From: Saksenaea vasiformis B4078
Lineage: Eukaryota > Mucoromycota > Mucoromycetes > Mucorales > Saksenaeaceae
DNA: 64,000 nucleotides
Assembly: GCA_000697055.1 (NCBI GenBank)
Contig: JNDT01001812.1
Coordinates: forward strand, 20,160 to 84,159
Reading direction: 5' to 3'
Below are positions 23,860 through 35,202 of the stretch, in pieces. Under the pieces are notes generated by a model. That model had not been told where the DNA came from and made no database searches. It was given only the letters and a program-made list of their open reading frames with translations. The translations under genes were made by a program, and so were the position numbers. Position 1 is the stretch's first letter. Each line of letters starts with the position of its first letter.

Positions 23860-25779
23860 TAATAATACCAACAACAACAACAACAATCTTATAACGCACA
23901 ACAACAAAATGTACGAAAAACACACGGCCATTTTTTGTTCTAGATTCATTCTATTTAATTTTTTAAAAATGGCAAAAATCTTCCTCTCTTCCCCATCAAA
24001 TGCCTTTTCTCTTCTTAATTTTAGTTAACCATCATTTACATTTTGTATACTTCTTTATTTTTTCTTTTTTTTTTACTTTCATCTGCAGTGTAGTGTACGT
24101 GCAGCTTATAAGCTGCCTGCCTTTTCTTTTTTCGAGGGATTTGGTTTTTTTTTCTTTTTTGATTTCCGCCTAATTTCGCGCATATTCTTTTTTTTTTCTT
24201 CTTCTTTTACTTGATATTTTGTCTGTCTAATGTAACATTCAGAAACTTTCTTTATCAATTTTTTCTCTTTATTTTGCGAAGAAATCTCTAACCCCTACAG
24301 TAATACATGCAATTAAAACTATCACTTTCTTTTTTTTTAAGTTTACTGTGTGTTTATGTGTGGGTTGCACTTAATCCCTCTGCTAACGTGATTAGGTTAC
24401 ACCAGACTATTACGCATGCGGCTGCAGAGCGACGGACGTCTTCTCGCAGAGATAAGTTTCGTCTCCTTACCTATCATTGGTCGTTGATGGTTTGTTGCTT
24501 CGTTACACAACCATATCAAACTTACACTTCAGGGTAATCATTTACACTCTTACTGCCCGCATCATCATCTTTTCGTGCTTATTTCTCATTTACATGCTGA
24601 ATTTTAAAAAAAATTCATCATGAAATCACACCACATTCTGACACTTTTTTTTTTTTTTTGGTTCTAGTAGATAGAAGAAAAAAAAAGGATTCAGCAATGA
24701 TCTGGTGATGGACGAGTTAGTGAAACTTTGCATCATTTGCAATCAAAGTTGGAATGGCCTCAACAAAAAATGTCTGCACTAGACCGCCAAATGACGATAT
24801 ATTATCTTCTTTTGGAAGTCAGATGTTCGGTAGCAATCCTTTCATGGCTTCATCGCCCGTTGATAAAGTTATTCAGACAACAACAATCTTATTCTATCTA
24901 ATGTGCCAGTCCCTCGCTTATTCGGACCATGTGTCAAGATTAGAAACTTGCGTCTCCGTTACAGACGTTCTTGCCTTTTTCGTTCAAACCAGGAATGGTT
25001 TTTATCCCTCAAGCACACCATGTATGGAAAAAGGCCGATGTAACAAAAAACATAACCTGAAAGGATTCAAGAAAAAAAGAACTCCTGAAGGATAACCCAA
25101 TACACACAGGTAATGCAACAAACAGACGAACGCACATTCTAGTGATCCATCAATCTTTCAGAACTTGACTATCGCTTGGGCATGCCACTTTTAGTTGGGA
25201 ATTACTTAGGGACACTCCAACGGGACACTCACATACACACACACACACACACACACACATTATCACGCGCATTTTATGCTCAGTATCTCGTAATATATCC
25301 GTCATTGAGAAAACAATCCGAGTTGTTACTTTTTTAACATATTTCATTATTCTATGTGGCATGGACATCTGCTCTGTGTATCTTGTCACCCGAAGCATGT
25401 TGTCTCTTTGAAACGTGGGCGTTGGTCTTGAGAAGCTTTTTGATTTTGAGGAAAGCTGGCGTGTCCCGTTGGAGCGTCCCTAGTCAATTCAGAGATATCC
25501 ACAATGGTCAAAGTAGTAGTAAAGTAACCTATATACATATGTTTACAAGGGTCATGACAAACCTCTGATCGCCATGCGCATGCAAGCATCCACTGATGGC
25601 CAAAAGATTGATGGGGCGGTCGCTGATTATACGAGACTTTGGTCGATGCAACGTTGAAGCTCTCTAGCGCGTCAGTCGACTATTCTACTCTTGCACCATG
25701 GCCGCTGTCTTGAAGGTTTCCCAACGATGCCTCCTTTGATACCATCTGATTCCATATCTCTGCGAGCATTACTCCATCA
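23860..25779. other. Intergenic, low complexity
   Basis: 3' UTR of the GT2 gene with CAA/AAC repeats and many poly-T tracts, then a CA run at about 25231-25259. An ATG-initiated 113-codon frame at 24754-25095 has no recognisable domain. Confidence 0.4.
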
Positions 25780-26260
25780 TGCGCTTACTGCTGAACAGCT
25801 CGATCAGGATACCCAATGATTGCAGTAGCAAGCCACTGATCAACTGACAACCTTCAATGCTATCATGGCTTGCTGTAGAGTATACCAATCTATCACAGCG
25901 ACTGTTCTTCTCGGAAGGTGCTGGAGGCTGGGGAAAGACCTTTGTATACAACACTTTTCTTGTTTACGTACGTGCCCAGCGAAAGATCGCCCTCGCTGTT
26001 GCTCCAACCGGTGTTGCTCTCCCGCTACTAGATGGAGATGTCACTGCCCATTCACGCTACAAGATATCTGCTACCACCGGCATGATGGGAACCCAGTATA
26101 TCTTGCAATATACCTGTCCACAGTACCCTCGCGGAGCTTCTCCAAGGAACGCCAATGATCGTCCGGGATGAGGTTCCTATGATGCATAGGTATGCATAGA
26201 GGCCGTTGATCGGTGTCTCCGCATATTGGATTTTCGGTTGCGAACTCACAGATTGCGTTG
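25780..26260 (+). pseudogene. Decayed Helitron/PIF1-type helicase fragment
   Basis: Pieces of a Helitron Rep-Hel helicase occur in order but in different frames. First comes TDQLTTFNAIM (helicase start), then the Walker A region LFFSEGAGGWGKTFVYNTFL, where GPGGTGKT is usual, then KIALAVAPTGVA and TAHSRYKI, then LAELLQG and the Walker B block MIVRDEVPMMHR, then EAVDRCLRIL. At least three frameshifts separate these blocks, so the copy is dead. Rep and HUH nuclease parts were not found nearby. It abuts the Fanzor-like frame that follows. Confidence 0.82.
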
Positions 26261-26728
26261 ACGCTTGGTTCCTGCTATTTCGCACGCAGCCAAAAACAAC
26301 TCAGGGCACAGCGAGCGTCCTTTCACGGCTGCTATCTTTATTTTCCAATAAAGAACACACTTCGCGACCCAATTTGCTCATTCAAGCAAGGAACGAAAAA
26401 AAAAAAGGTCTTGCATTGCGAATCCATCCATCGATCATCTTTTCATAACGTCGAGCGACCTATATGTGTACTCATGATCGACGAATACTTGATCTCTCAA
26501 ATCTGTCGCACATGTAACACAAAGAAATCTCCAAAATTGCCAGATTTACGAAAACAACGTTCGCGCATACATGCTGTACTGACATGCAACGAAGGTTCAT
26601 GCACGGCAATGTACTGGAATCGCGATCGGATGGCAGCAAGTGATATCTTCAATGGCTTTCTGCATATGTCGCGGAATGATAACAAACGCCCATCAGCATT
26701 TTCAACGGCCTACCACGGATACTGCTGA
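26213..26728 (+). CDS. Fanzor (TnpB-like RNA-guided nuclease) C-terminal fragment
   Basis: The 171-codon open frame ends with a recognisable Fanzor C-terminus: LMIDEYLISQ (RuvC-II block, normally followed by TS), the Cys pair ICRTC, a basic linker with KKSPKLPDLRKQ, HAVLTCNEGSC (second Cys pair) and YWNRDRMAAS (RuvC-III Asp motif), then RPSAF. The N-terminal RuvC-I, wedge and recognition parts are absent, and the first ~70 codons are not convincing coding sequence. The region directly upstream is a dead Helitron helicase, so this is more likely a truncated passenger than a complete gene. The true start is undetermined. Any guide RNA would be expected overlapping or just after the 3' end. Confidence 0.65.
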   Translation: MSPHIGFSVANSQIALTLGSCYFARSQKQLRAQRASFHGCYLYFPIKNTLRDPICSFKQGTKKKKVLHCESIHRSSFHNVERPICVLMIDEYLISQICRTCNTKKSPKLPDLRKQRSRIHAVLTCNEGSCTAMYWNRDRMAASDIFNGFLHMSRNDNKRPSAFSTAYHGYC

Positions 26729-27926
26729 AAGTCAGCCAGGCGTATCCTTTGATGAGTGAGCACGGGTGCACACATGCTTCTTAGTTATATCGCATCCTTG
26801 TACAACGAAACTGGCCGCTCATCGAAGCCATGAATCCTTTCTCCCGCCCCACTAAAATAGTGCATCATACGCGAATGTGCGGGAATACCCTTCGGTGTTA
26901 AATAAAGCGATATACACGTTTTACTCCATATGGATTTCGCGTCTATCGAGAGGCTGAGTTAATGCAAATAGTTAAGAGCTCCTTGTCAGCTTATGTGTTA
27001 ATAACCGCCTATTCCCTTCCTTTCTTGACCCAAAAAATTGGCACCTCATGGATGCAAAAGCTATATAGATTAGCATAAAAATTTGATCAATAAACAGCAG
27101 TGGAAGTTCGTCTTTACCGAGTTTGTCTTCCTGGCTTTTGCCACCGTGGCGCCCATGCGTGTCTCACAAACGAATTCAATTCACATAACAGCATTGCACG
27201 GCAAGAAACTTTGATCTCTCACTCTTTCACGTTTTCGATACTTCCTCAATAGAAAAATACCATGAAAGACATACACTACTTTCTCAAAGCAAAATCCAAA
27301 CGGATGGTCTTTTACCAAGGCCCTTTCATAACCTGAAGGAAAAAAAATGCATCGTCCATACGCAGGAATCTCTTGCTGCTGTTAAAGAGGAGTCTTATTG
27401 AAGCCGTCGCAGAAAGGTACAAAGGAGCAGGCAAGAGAGGTTGATGAAATGCTGAACAATTGAAAAGTATGACCCCAAGTGTGGCCCCAGTCATACTCGT
27501 TTTATCGCTGACATCCAGCACACATACTAGACCGAGCTGGAGGCCATTACGGTATCAAGAGCCATTGGGAGGCTAAATTATACCAAATCAGGGGGTTCTG
27601 TACGCACTTCTGATGTAGAAATCCAGTACATTGCGAACATAGCCTTCTATCGAAAATCGATCGATTATGGTCTATCGATAATGAAACAACATTCAATGCT
27701 GCCGATTTACTCGCCGTTGTCATTCGCAATACTACAGTGTGCTCCCTTGTGTAGATTAGGATCGAACATCAGGGTAGTAACAACCAACTTTTGGTTGTAA
27801 GAGGATTTGGCAGATAGATAATTGAACGCGGTCAACCAACAGACTATGCAATGTGAGGTATAATTCGGGTGGGGCATCCGATGGATAGCATGTTTAACAA
27901 AGTCTGATGTGGTCAAACTCAATTTT
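26729..27926. other. Gene-free stretch
   Basis: No supportable gene. The first part, after the Fanzor-like stop, would be the place to look for a guide-RNA-like structure. Short open frames at 27312-27521 and 27547-27922 are unrecognised. Confidence 0.35.
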
Positions 27927-29391
27927 TCAACGGATCTCGAAGTTAAAGGATGTCCAAAACAATTTATTTTTTTCTGCTAAAAAATGCGCTCTTTGTTCTT
28001 GGACAGTCCAGTCGAGCGACTTACCCCGAGCAACCTGCTTCTCTTCTGCCAGAGCAATGGCAGTCTGCTCGGAGATCCCGCTCTGCCTGGCGTAGTTCCT
28101 GACGGCGTCGATGATCGTGCGGCGACGACTAAAGAACTTGGCGTCGTTCTTCCGCCACGCCGTCCCCCACCGTTCTTCCAAAGCTTGGACAGCTGGCGCG
28201 CCTGCCAGGCCTTCTGTCCATTCACGCCACAGGTCAGCCACTGTCTGAATGCCACGGCTCAAGCGGTAAACGCCCGTACTCAATGGAGTGGACAGCACGG
28301 CGGTACCAGTGGCGCACTTGAGCCTTGGGACGCTGTTGCAACAGCGGGGAGGAGAAGGCCTTCGTCTGTGGGTTCGCTAGTGGACGACTCCCCACCCTGC
28401 ACGGCGACTTGCACATTGAACCTGGCGCAACCAGAGGTAATGTCGTTGATCGCAGCCTGCAGCGTGGCCACCTGGCACTCGAGCGAGGAAAGCTTGCTGC
28501 TGAGATCCGAGTGCATGGTCTGCACGGTCGTTTGCATGACCGGCATCGCTCGTTGCAGCAGCAGGTCTTGAGGCTGGTCCGTCTCTGCTATAGCAATGTC
28601 GACTTATCTGTTAAACCCACCCCTCCTTTCTTAATAATCATATTAAATATAACATAGGCACATTTATTTTTCAAACTCGATATCGAGCGGTTCCTGGAAC
28701 AAACCATGCGTCCATCTTACCGTAATCAAATCGCGGTGTAGGTGCAGCACCGCACTTCCCAAAGTAGTATCCCACCAGCTTCTGAAGCTGCTCGATCGAC
28801 GTGTCCCCGTCAATCAGGGACCCGCACCACGATCGTCAAAGTTCTCCCGCCGTGTCTGCGCTTCGGTGTAGAAGAGATCCGACAGAAGGTCCTTGATCTC
28901 TTTGCGTGCGAGGGTGGGGATGGGTGTTGATACCCTGCGCCTTCTGCTGCCCTGTACAGGTCGAGGATCGCGGCCACGTACTGATCCACCGTCGTAAGCC
29001 GGATCCACTTGTTGCTCGGCGCGTTTCCCTTGGTGGATCGGCGGGGAGTATGGCCAACGACCTTAATAATATATACATATTGACAGCATTTAGATATGGA
29101 TTGTCCTTTGCTAAGTAGCCAGTAAAAGAAGATGAAGACATATGTTGATATACCTCCGTGACAAGAAACAGGTGCAGTGTCTTTCCGTACACCGTGTACT
29201 GCGATTCCTCCGGGAACTTGCCTTCGTACCGCCTCTTGAACTCCCGTTGCTTGGCGGTGTAGGACCTCGTCCTGTTTTCAGGGCGCACATCCCGCTGCCT
29301 GGCGCCGAGTCACACGCACCGCCTCTTCCATAGCCACTTCGACGCTAGCGTAGGCAGACGACGAAGCAGCGGCGTTGGTAGAAGAGGACAT
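27927..29391 (-). pseudogene. Crypton/Gcr1-like DNA-binding protein, frameshifted
   Basis: Minus-strand ORF pieces in the order expected of Crypton-derived or Gcr1-like fungal proteins. An ATG at 29391 begins a short Ala/Ser-rich leader. After a frameshift near 29290 comes RTRSYTAKQREFKRRYEGKF and LHLFLVTE. A likely intron (about 29060-29150) is followed by KWIRLTTVDQYVAAILDLY. Two more frameshifts give KEIKDLLSDLFYTEAQTRRE and IDGDTSIEQLQKLVGYYFGK. Bases 28280-28546 encode a coiled-coil stretch, and 27927-28298 an intact Gcr1_C-type domain (TVADLWREWTEGLAGAPAV, RWGTAWRKND, FSRRRTIIDAV). The tyrosine recombinase catalytic part expected in a full Crypton is absent. At least three frame changes support a pseudogene. 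Confidence 0.72.
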
Positions 29392-29986
29392 AACGGTTGT
29401 GACAAAAAAAATTCGTAATGTAAAAGAACGAGGTAGAGAGAAAGAGTATCTTCGCCTTTCGATCCCTGATTTCTGTTGTATCCGTGTTGGATACGAAACC
29501 CGGTAACTCTTGCGAATGTCGAGGGTATTAGCATGCTCTTTTTCCAAATTTATCATGAACCAAATATGATCAAGTGCTCCAGTCATTTCTGCGCTTGCTT
29601 CTTCAGCTGGCTGCTTGTGGATCCCAGTAGGCAGATATCGTCCAGCTAATAGACTAGGCGAATACCCTGGCAATGCAATGGTTCGAGAGTTACACACATG
29701 ATTTTCGAGAAAACTCGAGGGCTCACACTCACTTCAAATGGGAAGTGGTCGACATTGATATACGACGCCCTTGTCGGGAAAAAAATACAAGATATTGTCG
29801 GCCAGTCCGCCATCTTAGACACCATCCTTGCAACTTCTGTGACTGGAAAGAAACGAGCTGAGAGCAGGAATTACTATAGGATGATTGACAGTGGACACAA
29901 GAGCCGCTTCCGAAGTAGATTCCAATTGCTCGAGCAACTCCTCTTCGGTGTCTTCATAGGATGATGATGGCGTATGGTTGTTCACC

Positions 29987-30424
29987 TCAGGGAGCGAACC
30001 CCAGCGAAAAATTCTCGACCAATGGTAGAGAAAGTGCTAGTATAAACGAGCGACGTTGACAAAATAGACGCACGGAACGATGAGGAGGAACTGAAGACGC
30101 TGCCCAAGGACTGTTCGGCTTGTCGGACAACGCGTACCCAATGCGTGTAAGTGTCAGAATTGACAACCCGGCCAATAGGAACAGCTGAAAGTCAGAATAT
30201 GTTGGGTGCGACCCCTGGACTGGCATAACAGCGGTTGACACACCCCACCTTCCGGTACAAGTGGCACGTATTGCATCAGCGAGCACGGTGGAACATATCA
30301 GAAGGAACCCAACCTTCGCAAATTCGATCATGGACAAAACAGTAATTGCAGCATTGAAAGGATGATAGTCTTCGTATCGAATGTCGCGCTGTTTACTGTA
30401 TGCTGCAACATTGTCCTGGAACAC
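29987..30424 (-). pseudogene. Possible nucleotide-sugar-transporter-like remnant
   Basis: A 145-codon frame without an ATG start. It has two hydrophobic segments, around NAAITVLSMIEFAKVGFLLI and FQLFLLAGLSILTL, followed by RIGYALSDKPNSPWAASSV. The spacing and the GYALS motif are reminiscent of SLC35A-type transporters (AEL/K helix, then NNLLYVALSNL), but identity is low and the ends are missing. It could equally be unrelated membrane-like noise. Confidence 0.28.
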
Positions 30425-32653
30425 GTTTATTATCTTTTCCTATGGAAAGGTATTTTTCGTTAGACTGCTATCTGTTGTCGTACCTACTCCAACTTTGATT
30501 GACTTACCGCTTGATCCTAAAGTAAAAGGTTATAGCAAGGGTTGGGACAGACTACATCTCATTCAATCATCACCACGGGAAAGCGGGTTACTGATTGACT
30601 ACTTTTTACTTAAGGAACATTAGTTGATCAGTAACCGCTTTTGCATAGGGCATATAGGTGCGGGCCTTGCTATCGTTTCTGCCTTCTGCCGCTTGTAGTA
30701 GACCAAACTATCTTGCGTTACAGCAAGTCCACTTCACCACGGAACCACTACGACTAGTACTTTGTCGTTTCCTTAATCGTTCTCCATGAGTCTCTCCCCA
30801 TTCTTTCGCAGCACACGCTTGCATTATCAGCGATAACAAGTAATTGAGAGTCATCAGATCTAGTCACCCTTATCCGACCTACATGTTCCTTCACCGGAGG
30901 AGTCATATCTGGTCATGGGAACCTTTCAGTTTTGGTCTGCAGACATCTCAGCATGAAAGCAAACCTCAAGTTGGTGCACAACAGTGGCGATTGTATTACA
31001 TGCCACGTACGTATACCGGTCGGGGGTACGCGCCTATTTTAACGGGTAGCAAGGTTAACGACGCGCCAAGATTCATCTTTGGACTACCTGATCTTAGTTT
31101 TCAGGTCGCAATGGCTGTGTTTTCAATGTTTTCTACGATACGATGCAGAAATTAGGCGGCCAAGACCTTTTGCTTTTGCGACGGTACCATAAGGCGTTTC
31201 AGCCGGTCTCATTTCATAAATCGCAACACATTCTTCTACCGCAAACTCTCGACATAGTTTTGTGAACAGCGCTAAAGATTACTTGGATTGACATTGAGCC
31301 AGCTTTATTTTGGGTACTTTTCTGCCAAAAAAAAAAGCTTCATACAATTTTTAAAATCTCAAAAGATGACTGATCATGAGAAACCATTCTATCCGTTCTA
31401 AATATGGCTGTCATGCTCATATCTACCCGCTGTGCCCGAAGAAATGGTAATTTGAAGTCTCATAGTGGACTTAACTGAATTTCCTTCTATTGGATGGTTG
31501 CTGTCAATTCAACAAGTAGACGATTTACCCCAGAATTCCCATCAAGACAGCAAACATACATGATGAATTTATTTCAAAACAAAGTACGATACATGCTCAC
31601 TGGCATATGATTATGATATTCCGTCACTTTACGGGAGCATTTGCATAACGAGCAACCAGATCTATTATACGGTAGAGCTAGGCTTCATAAAATTGTGTTT
31701 TGCGTTAAAAGAACAAAAGGCTCGGCTGGTGGGTCCAAGAGACGATTTCTTTGCCGTTATGGTATGCTACGTTGCGATAACCCTTTACACAAAATGCGTT
31801 ATTCACAGCGACAATCGCTATTCGTGCAACCTCACATCGAGACACTGTTTACTCTGCTGAACCCAACGAACAGGCTTGTTTTAAAAGTTTCACTCACGCC
31901 GCTTGATGATCAAACAGAAAATACGCCAGCCGAAGGCGTTTTCCTTCCTGTAAAGTGTCATTGCCTTTCATAACTACGAAATGGATAGTTTAAACACTTC
32001 AGGTCACACAGGAACAGCGCGGTGCATATTTACGCTCTGATGATAGCATCCTCATGACCTGAAAGATTGATAGCCTATGTTTGCTGTAAGCCTATCTTTT
32101 GTAGCACAAACGGTGGAGATAAGGTGTGGTTTTGACTTTGTTTTCTACTTTGCCCATAGGATCAAGAACATGACGAACCCGTGACTCATACAATATGCTT
32201 TGTTGCACAATTGCAGCAACCACTAGGACGCTTCAGGAACTTTTCTTGGACCAATAGTAATCTCTCCCCGCCTATTCGGTAGTCCTGTCAACAAAGCTGC
32301 TGTATTACCAACATACACATTTTTTAAGCCGTTTTTGTAAAAAAAGCAGCGGAGGAAGAGCTGCGATAGGCTATTGGGCGCTGACAACTAAAGAGCGTTT
32401 GCCGCGTGGCTTGCGCGAGATGCTCATCGTGACATCCAGTGAGACAATCCTGTTGCGTGATAATTCTGCTTTCTGACTGGTTGACATTGTGGAGCAGACA
32501 AGACTAAACGAATCGCAAGTTGTGTTGGTCAGGGCCATTTTCTTCTTTCTGTTCAACTCAGCCATTTGTCATCCTCTTTTCTTACACACACACTCTCTCT
32601 CTATCTATCACCCCTTTTTCCCATTTTTGTCCCTTTTTCTTTTAACCGTAACA
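30425..32653. other. Gene-free stretch
   Basis: Roughly 2.2 kb with no supportable gene. The frame at 31641-31973 contains RYGMLRCDNPLHK, faintly like a Fanzor zinc-ribbon region, but the Asp motif is not clear. The last 100 bp is a CT-rich leader of the downstream gene. Confidence 0.35.
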
Positions 32654-35038
32654 ATGCTGAAATCATCCAATCAAGAATATGAACCCCTTGTAGGGTCTTC
32701 CACAAACATTTTCAGACGACACCGAATAAAATGGATATGTATCGTCCTCGCTACTGTCGTCTTTGCAGGCACATCTCTCTTCTTCGTTACAGGTATGTCC
32801 AGGGAGAAAAGACGAAGAAAAAAAGAGTCAGAGCTGAAAAATTTACTATCGTAGATCGCGGGCCATTGCTTGATCCGGAAAAGCCTAAAGTTTATAATCA
32901 AGGAGCTGTCGCCTCTGAAGCGGAGGAATGTTCCAACGTTGGGATTCAAAGTAAAACTGGTCCAGTAAATTAATTGAGGCACTCATCTTCCATGTTTATA
33001 GTCCTTAAGGAAGGAGGAAATGCGGTAGATTCTGCTATTGCCTCTTCACTTTGTCTTGGTGTCGTAAATAACTTCGCTTCCGGTAAGATTAAAACAAAAT
33101 GGGCTTTTTTTTTCTTACCTCCCTTAACATTAAACTTTTTTTCCTTTTTTTTTTTAGGAATTGGAGGGTAACGTCATTATAGGGGATCATGATGCCATTT
33201 CTAATCCTCTATGCTTAGTGGCGGAGTTATTGTTATCCGGTCGGCCAACGGTACATTCGAATCCATCGATTTCCGTGAAACCGCACCTGCTGCGGCGACG
33301 TTCGATATGTTCGTTGATGACCCCATGCTAGCAAGGCATGGTGGTCTAGCAGTAGCCGTGCCGTGAGTAATATAGCGTGATAGATAATCATCGTCATCAT
33401 AACCAGCTCAAACCTGATTTTTTTTAGCGGCGAACTGAAAGGCTTTGAGCTGGCGCATCAAAGACATGGCAAATTACCCTGGGCTACCCTTTTTGAGCCT
33501 GCAATCCAGTTGGCGCGTGATGGATTCAAAGTTGATACCATCTTAGACAGAGCCTTGCTGGTGAGTGATTTGACGCCTGTCGTGGCATTTGTGTTAACGA
33601 AGAAGGGGTTACAGCGCACTTGGGATTGGATGGCAGAAGATCCGACGTTTGCAGAAGTGTACGGTATTCGAAGGAAGGATGGCAGCTACGTACGTGCCAT
33701 TACGGGTGATGTTATTAGACGGCCCCAGCTTGCCAAAACATTGGAACTAGTCGCCCAACACGGAGCAGACATATTCTATAACGTAAAGCTATTTAATTGT
33801 CACGGGGTTTAGCTGTGTACTGAATGCCTTTTTTAGGGTGCGATTGCCGAGTCATTGGTGAATACAACGAAGGCTCATGGGGGGATCTTGACTCTCGAGG
33901 ACCTTCGACAGTATCGTGCGGTGATCCGCCCTACCATCAGCACATACTATCATGGCCGGAAGGTGACCACATGCACATTACCCTTCAGTGGCCCTGTCTT
34001 GTTGAGCATTCTGAACGTGCTTGAACGTTATGATTTCAAGGCAGAACCTAATAGAGGTTTAAGCATACATCGGTTGGTCGAGGGGTTCAAATTTGGTTAT
34101 GCTTTCCGGACCGAAATGGGCGATCCCGCCTATATTGAAATTGAGGATCGTCTACGAGAAATTATAAGCAAGGATTTTGCTTCCGAAATACGGAGGAAAA
34201 TCTCGGACGTAAGTTGGGTCGATCTCCACTCGACAAAAGGAAGAAAAAAGAAAAAAAAAACTAAAAATACTTTGAAGGATGCGACACACTCACCTCTCTA
34301 TTACGGTCCCAAATTTGACACATCAAGCAATCATGGAACAATGCATATTTCTGTTGTCGACAAGGAAGATACAGCCGTTGCCCTGACAACCACTGTCAAT
34401 TTGGCCTTTGGTTCACGTTTAATGGACCCTGCTACTGGAGTTGTGCTGAACAACGAGATGGACGATTTCAGTATCCCAGGGTATGGAAGATCATCGAAAC
34501 ATCTCCCTTATCCCCTAACTTTGTTTTATTTTCTTTTTAGTCAACCTAATTATTTCCACCTTTACCCGAGCGAAGATAACTATGTAGCCCCTGGTAAACG
34601 ACCGCTCTCTTCCATGGCGCCAACCATCGTTGAACGAGATGGGCAGTTTGAAATCGCTGTCGGCGGTACAGGCGGATCAAAGATTACAACCGCCGTCTTG
34701 AACGTGCTCTTGAACGTGTTAGATTTCGGCACTGACTTGGAGGAGGCTGTGGGAGCGCCGCGCGTGCATCATCAATTATTACCTGACAAGGTCGATATCG
34801 AACCAGGGTATAACCAGGCAGTAATTGCGTCTCTCAAGGAACGCGGGCACGAGGTAAAAGAATGAATGGGACAGGGTGAAGCGATCTTCGAAGCTCAAAA
34901 AAAATGGAAATTTTGTAGATCTACACATTGACTAAAGATGATGATCATTCAGCTGTTCAGTCCGTCAGACGCACTGCCGATGGCTTTGTTTATGCCGCCA
35001 GCGATCCCCGAAAATTTGCTATAGGTGCTGTTTACTAA
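32654..35038 (+). CDS. Gamma-glutamyltranspeptidase (type II membrane form)
   Basis: Cleaves gamma-glutamyl bonds of glutathione, extracellularly or in the vacuole; 610 residues. Exons: 32654-32792, 32855-32950, 33002-33082, 33158-33167, 33219-33362, 33428-33782, 33837-34208, 34278-34480, 34541-34853, 34919-35038; all phases agree. A signal anchor, WICIVLATVVFAGTSLFFV, lies near residue 26. The large-subunit core shows ILKEGGNAVDSAIA, GIGGGG (about 106-111), DFRETAPAAA and VAVPGELKG. The small subunit begins at the autoprocessing nucleophile Thr420 in SSNHGTMHISVVD. PLSSM (Ser490/Ser491) and GGTGGSKI are the expected gamma-glutamyl pocket and oxyanion motifs. The 10-nt exon 33158-33167 supplies the GIGG codons. 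Confidence 0.93.
33158..33167 (+). other. 10-nt microexon of gamma-glutamyltranspeptidase
   Basis: GAATTGGAGG lies between a T-rich AG acceptor and a GTAACG donor. It supplies the Ile-Gly core of the conserved GIGGGG motif and the phase needed to enter exon 33219-33362. Skipping it destroys the frame. Confidence 0.7.
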
Positions 35039-35202
35039 GGGGGGAACATATCCTTCATTTGTCTTTAATGTATATAATAATAATAATAATAATAACAAAA
35101 GGATTGTTTCATGGATGCAAAAAGAAAAAAGAAACAAAAGAGTAAAGTTACAGGTTGAAAGGGAGAGAGGAAGGAAAAAACAAAGAATTTTTTTTTTTGG
35201 TG

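Noticed and set aside
24754..25095. ATG-initiated 113-codon frame
   Set aside because: No recognisable domain, no introns or signals, and it sits in low-complexity surroundings; left as unassigned.
28836..29288. Intact 150-codon protein start at 29288
   Set aside because: The first codon is GTG, not ATG, and the frame breaks away from the family match partway. It is one piece of the frameshifted Crypton/Gcr1-like pseudogene.
31641..31973. Possible fifth Fanzor zinc-ribbon fragment (RYGMLRCDNPLHK)
   Set aside because: Only one weak Cys-containing block fits. There is no clear RD motif and no RuvC-II block in any frame, so it is not above chance without a profile search.
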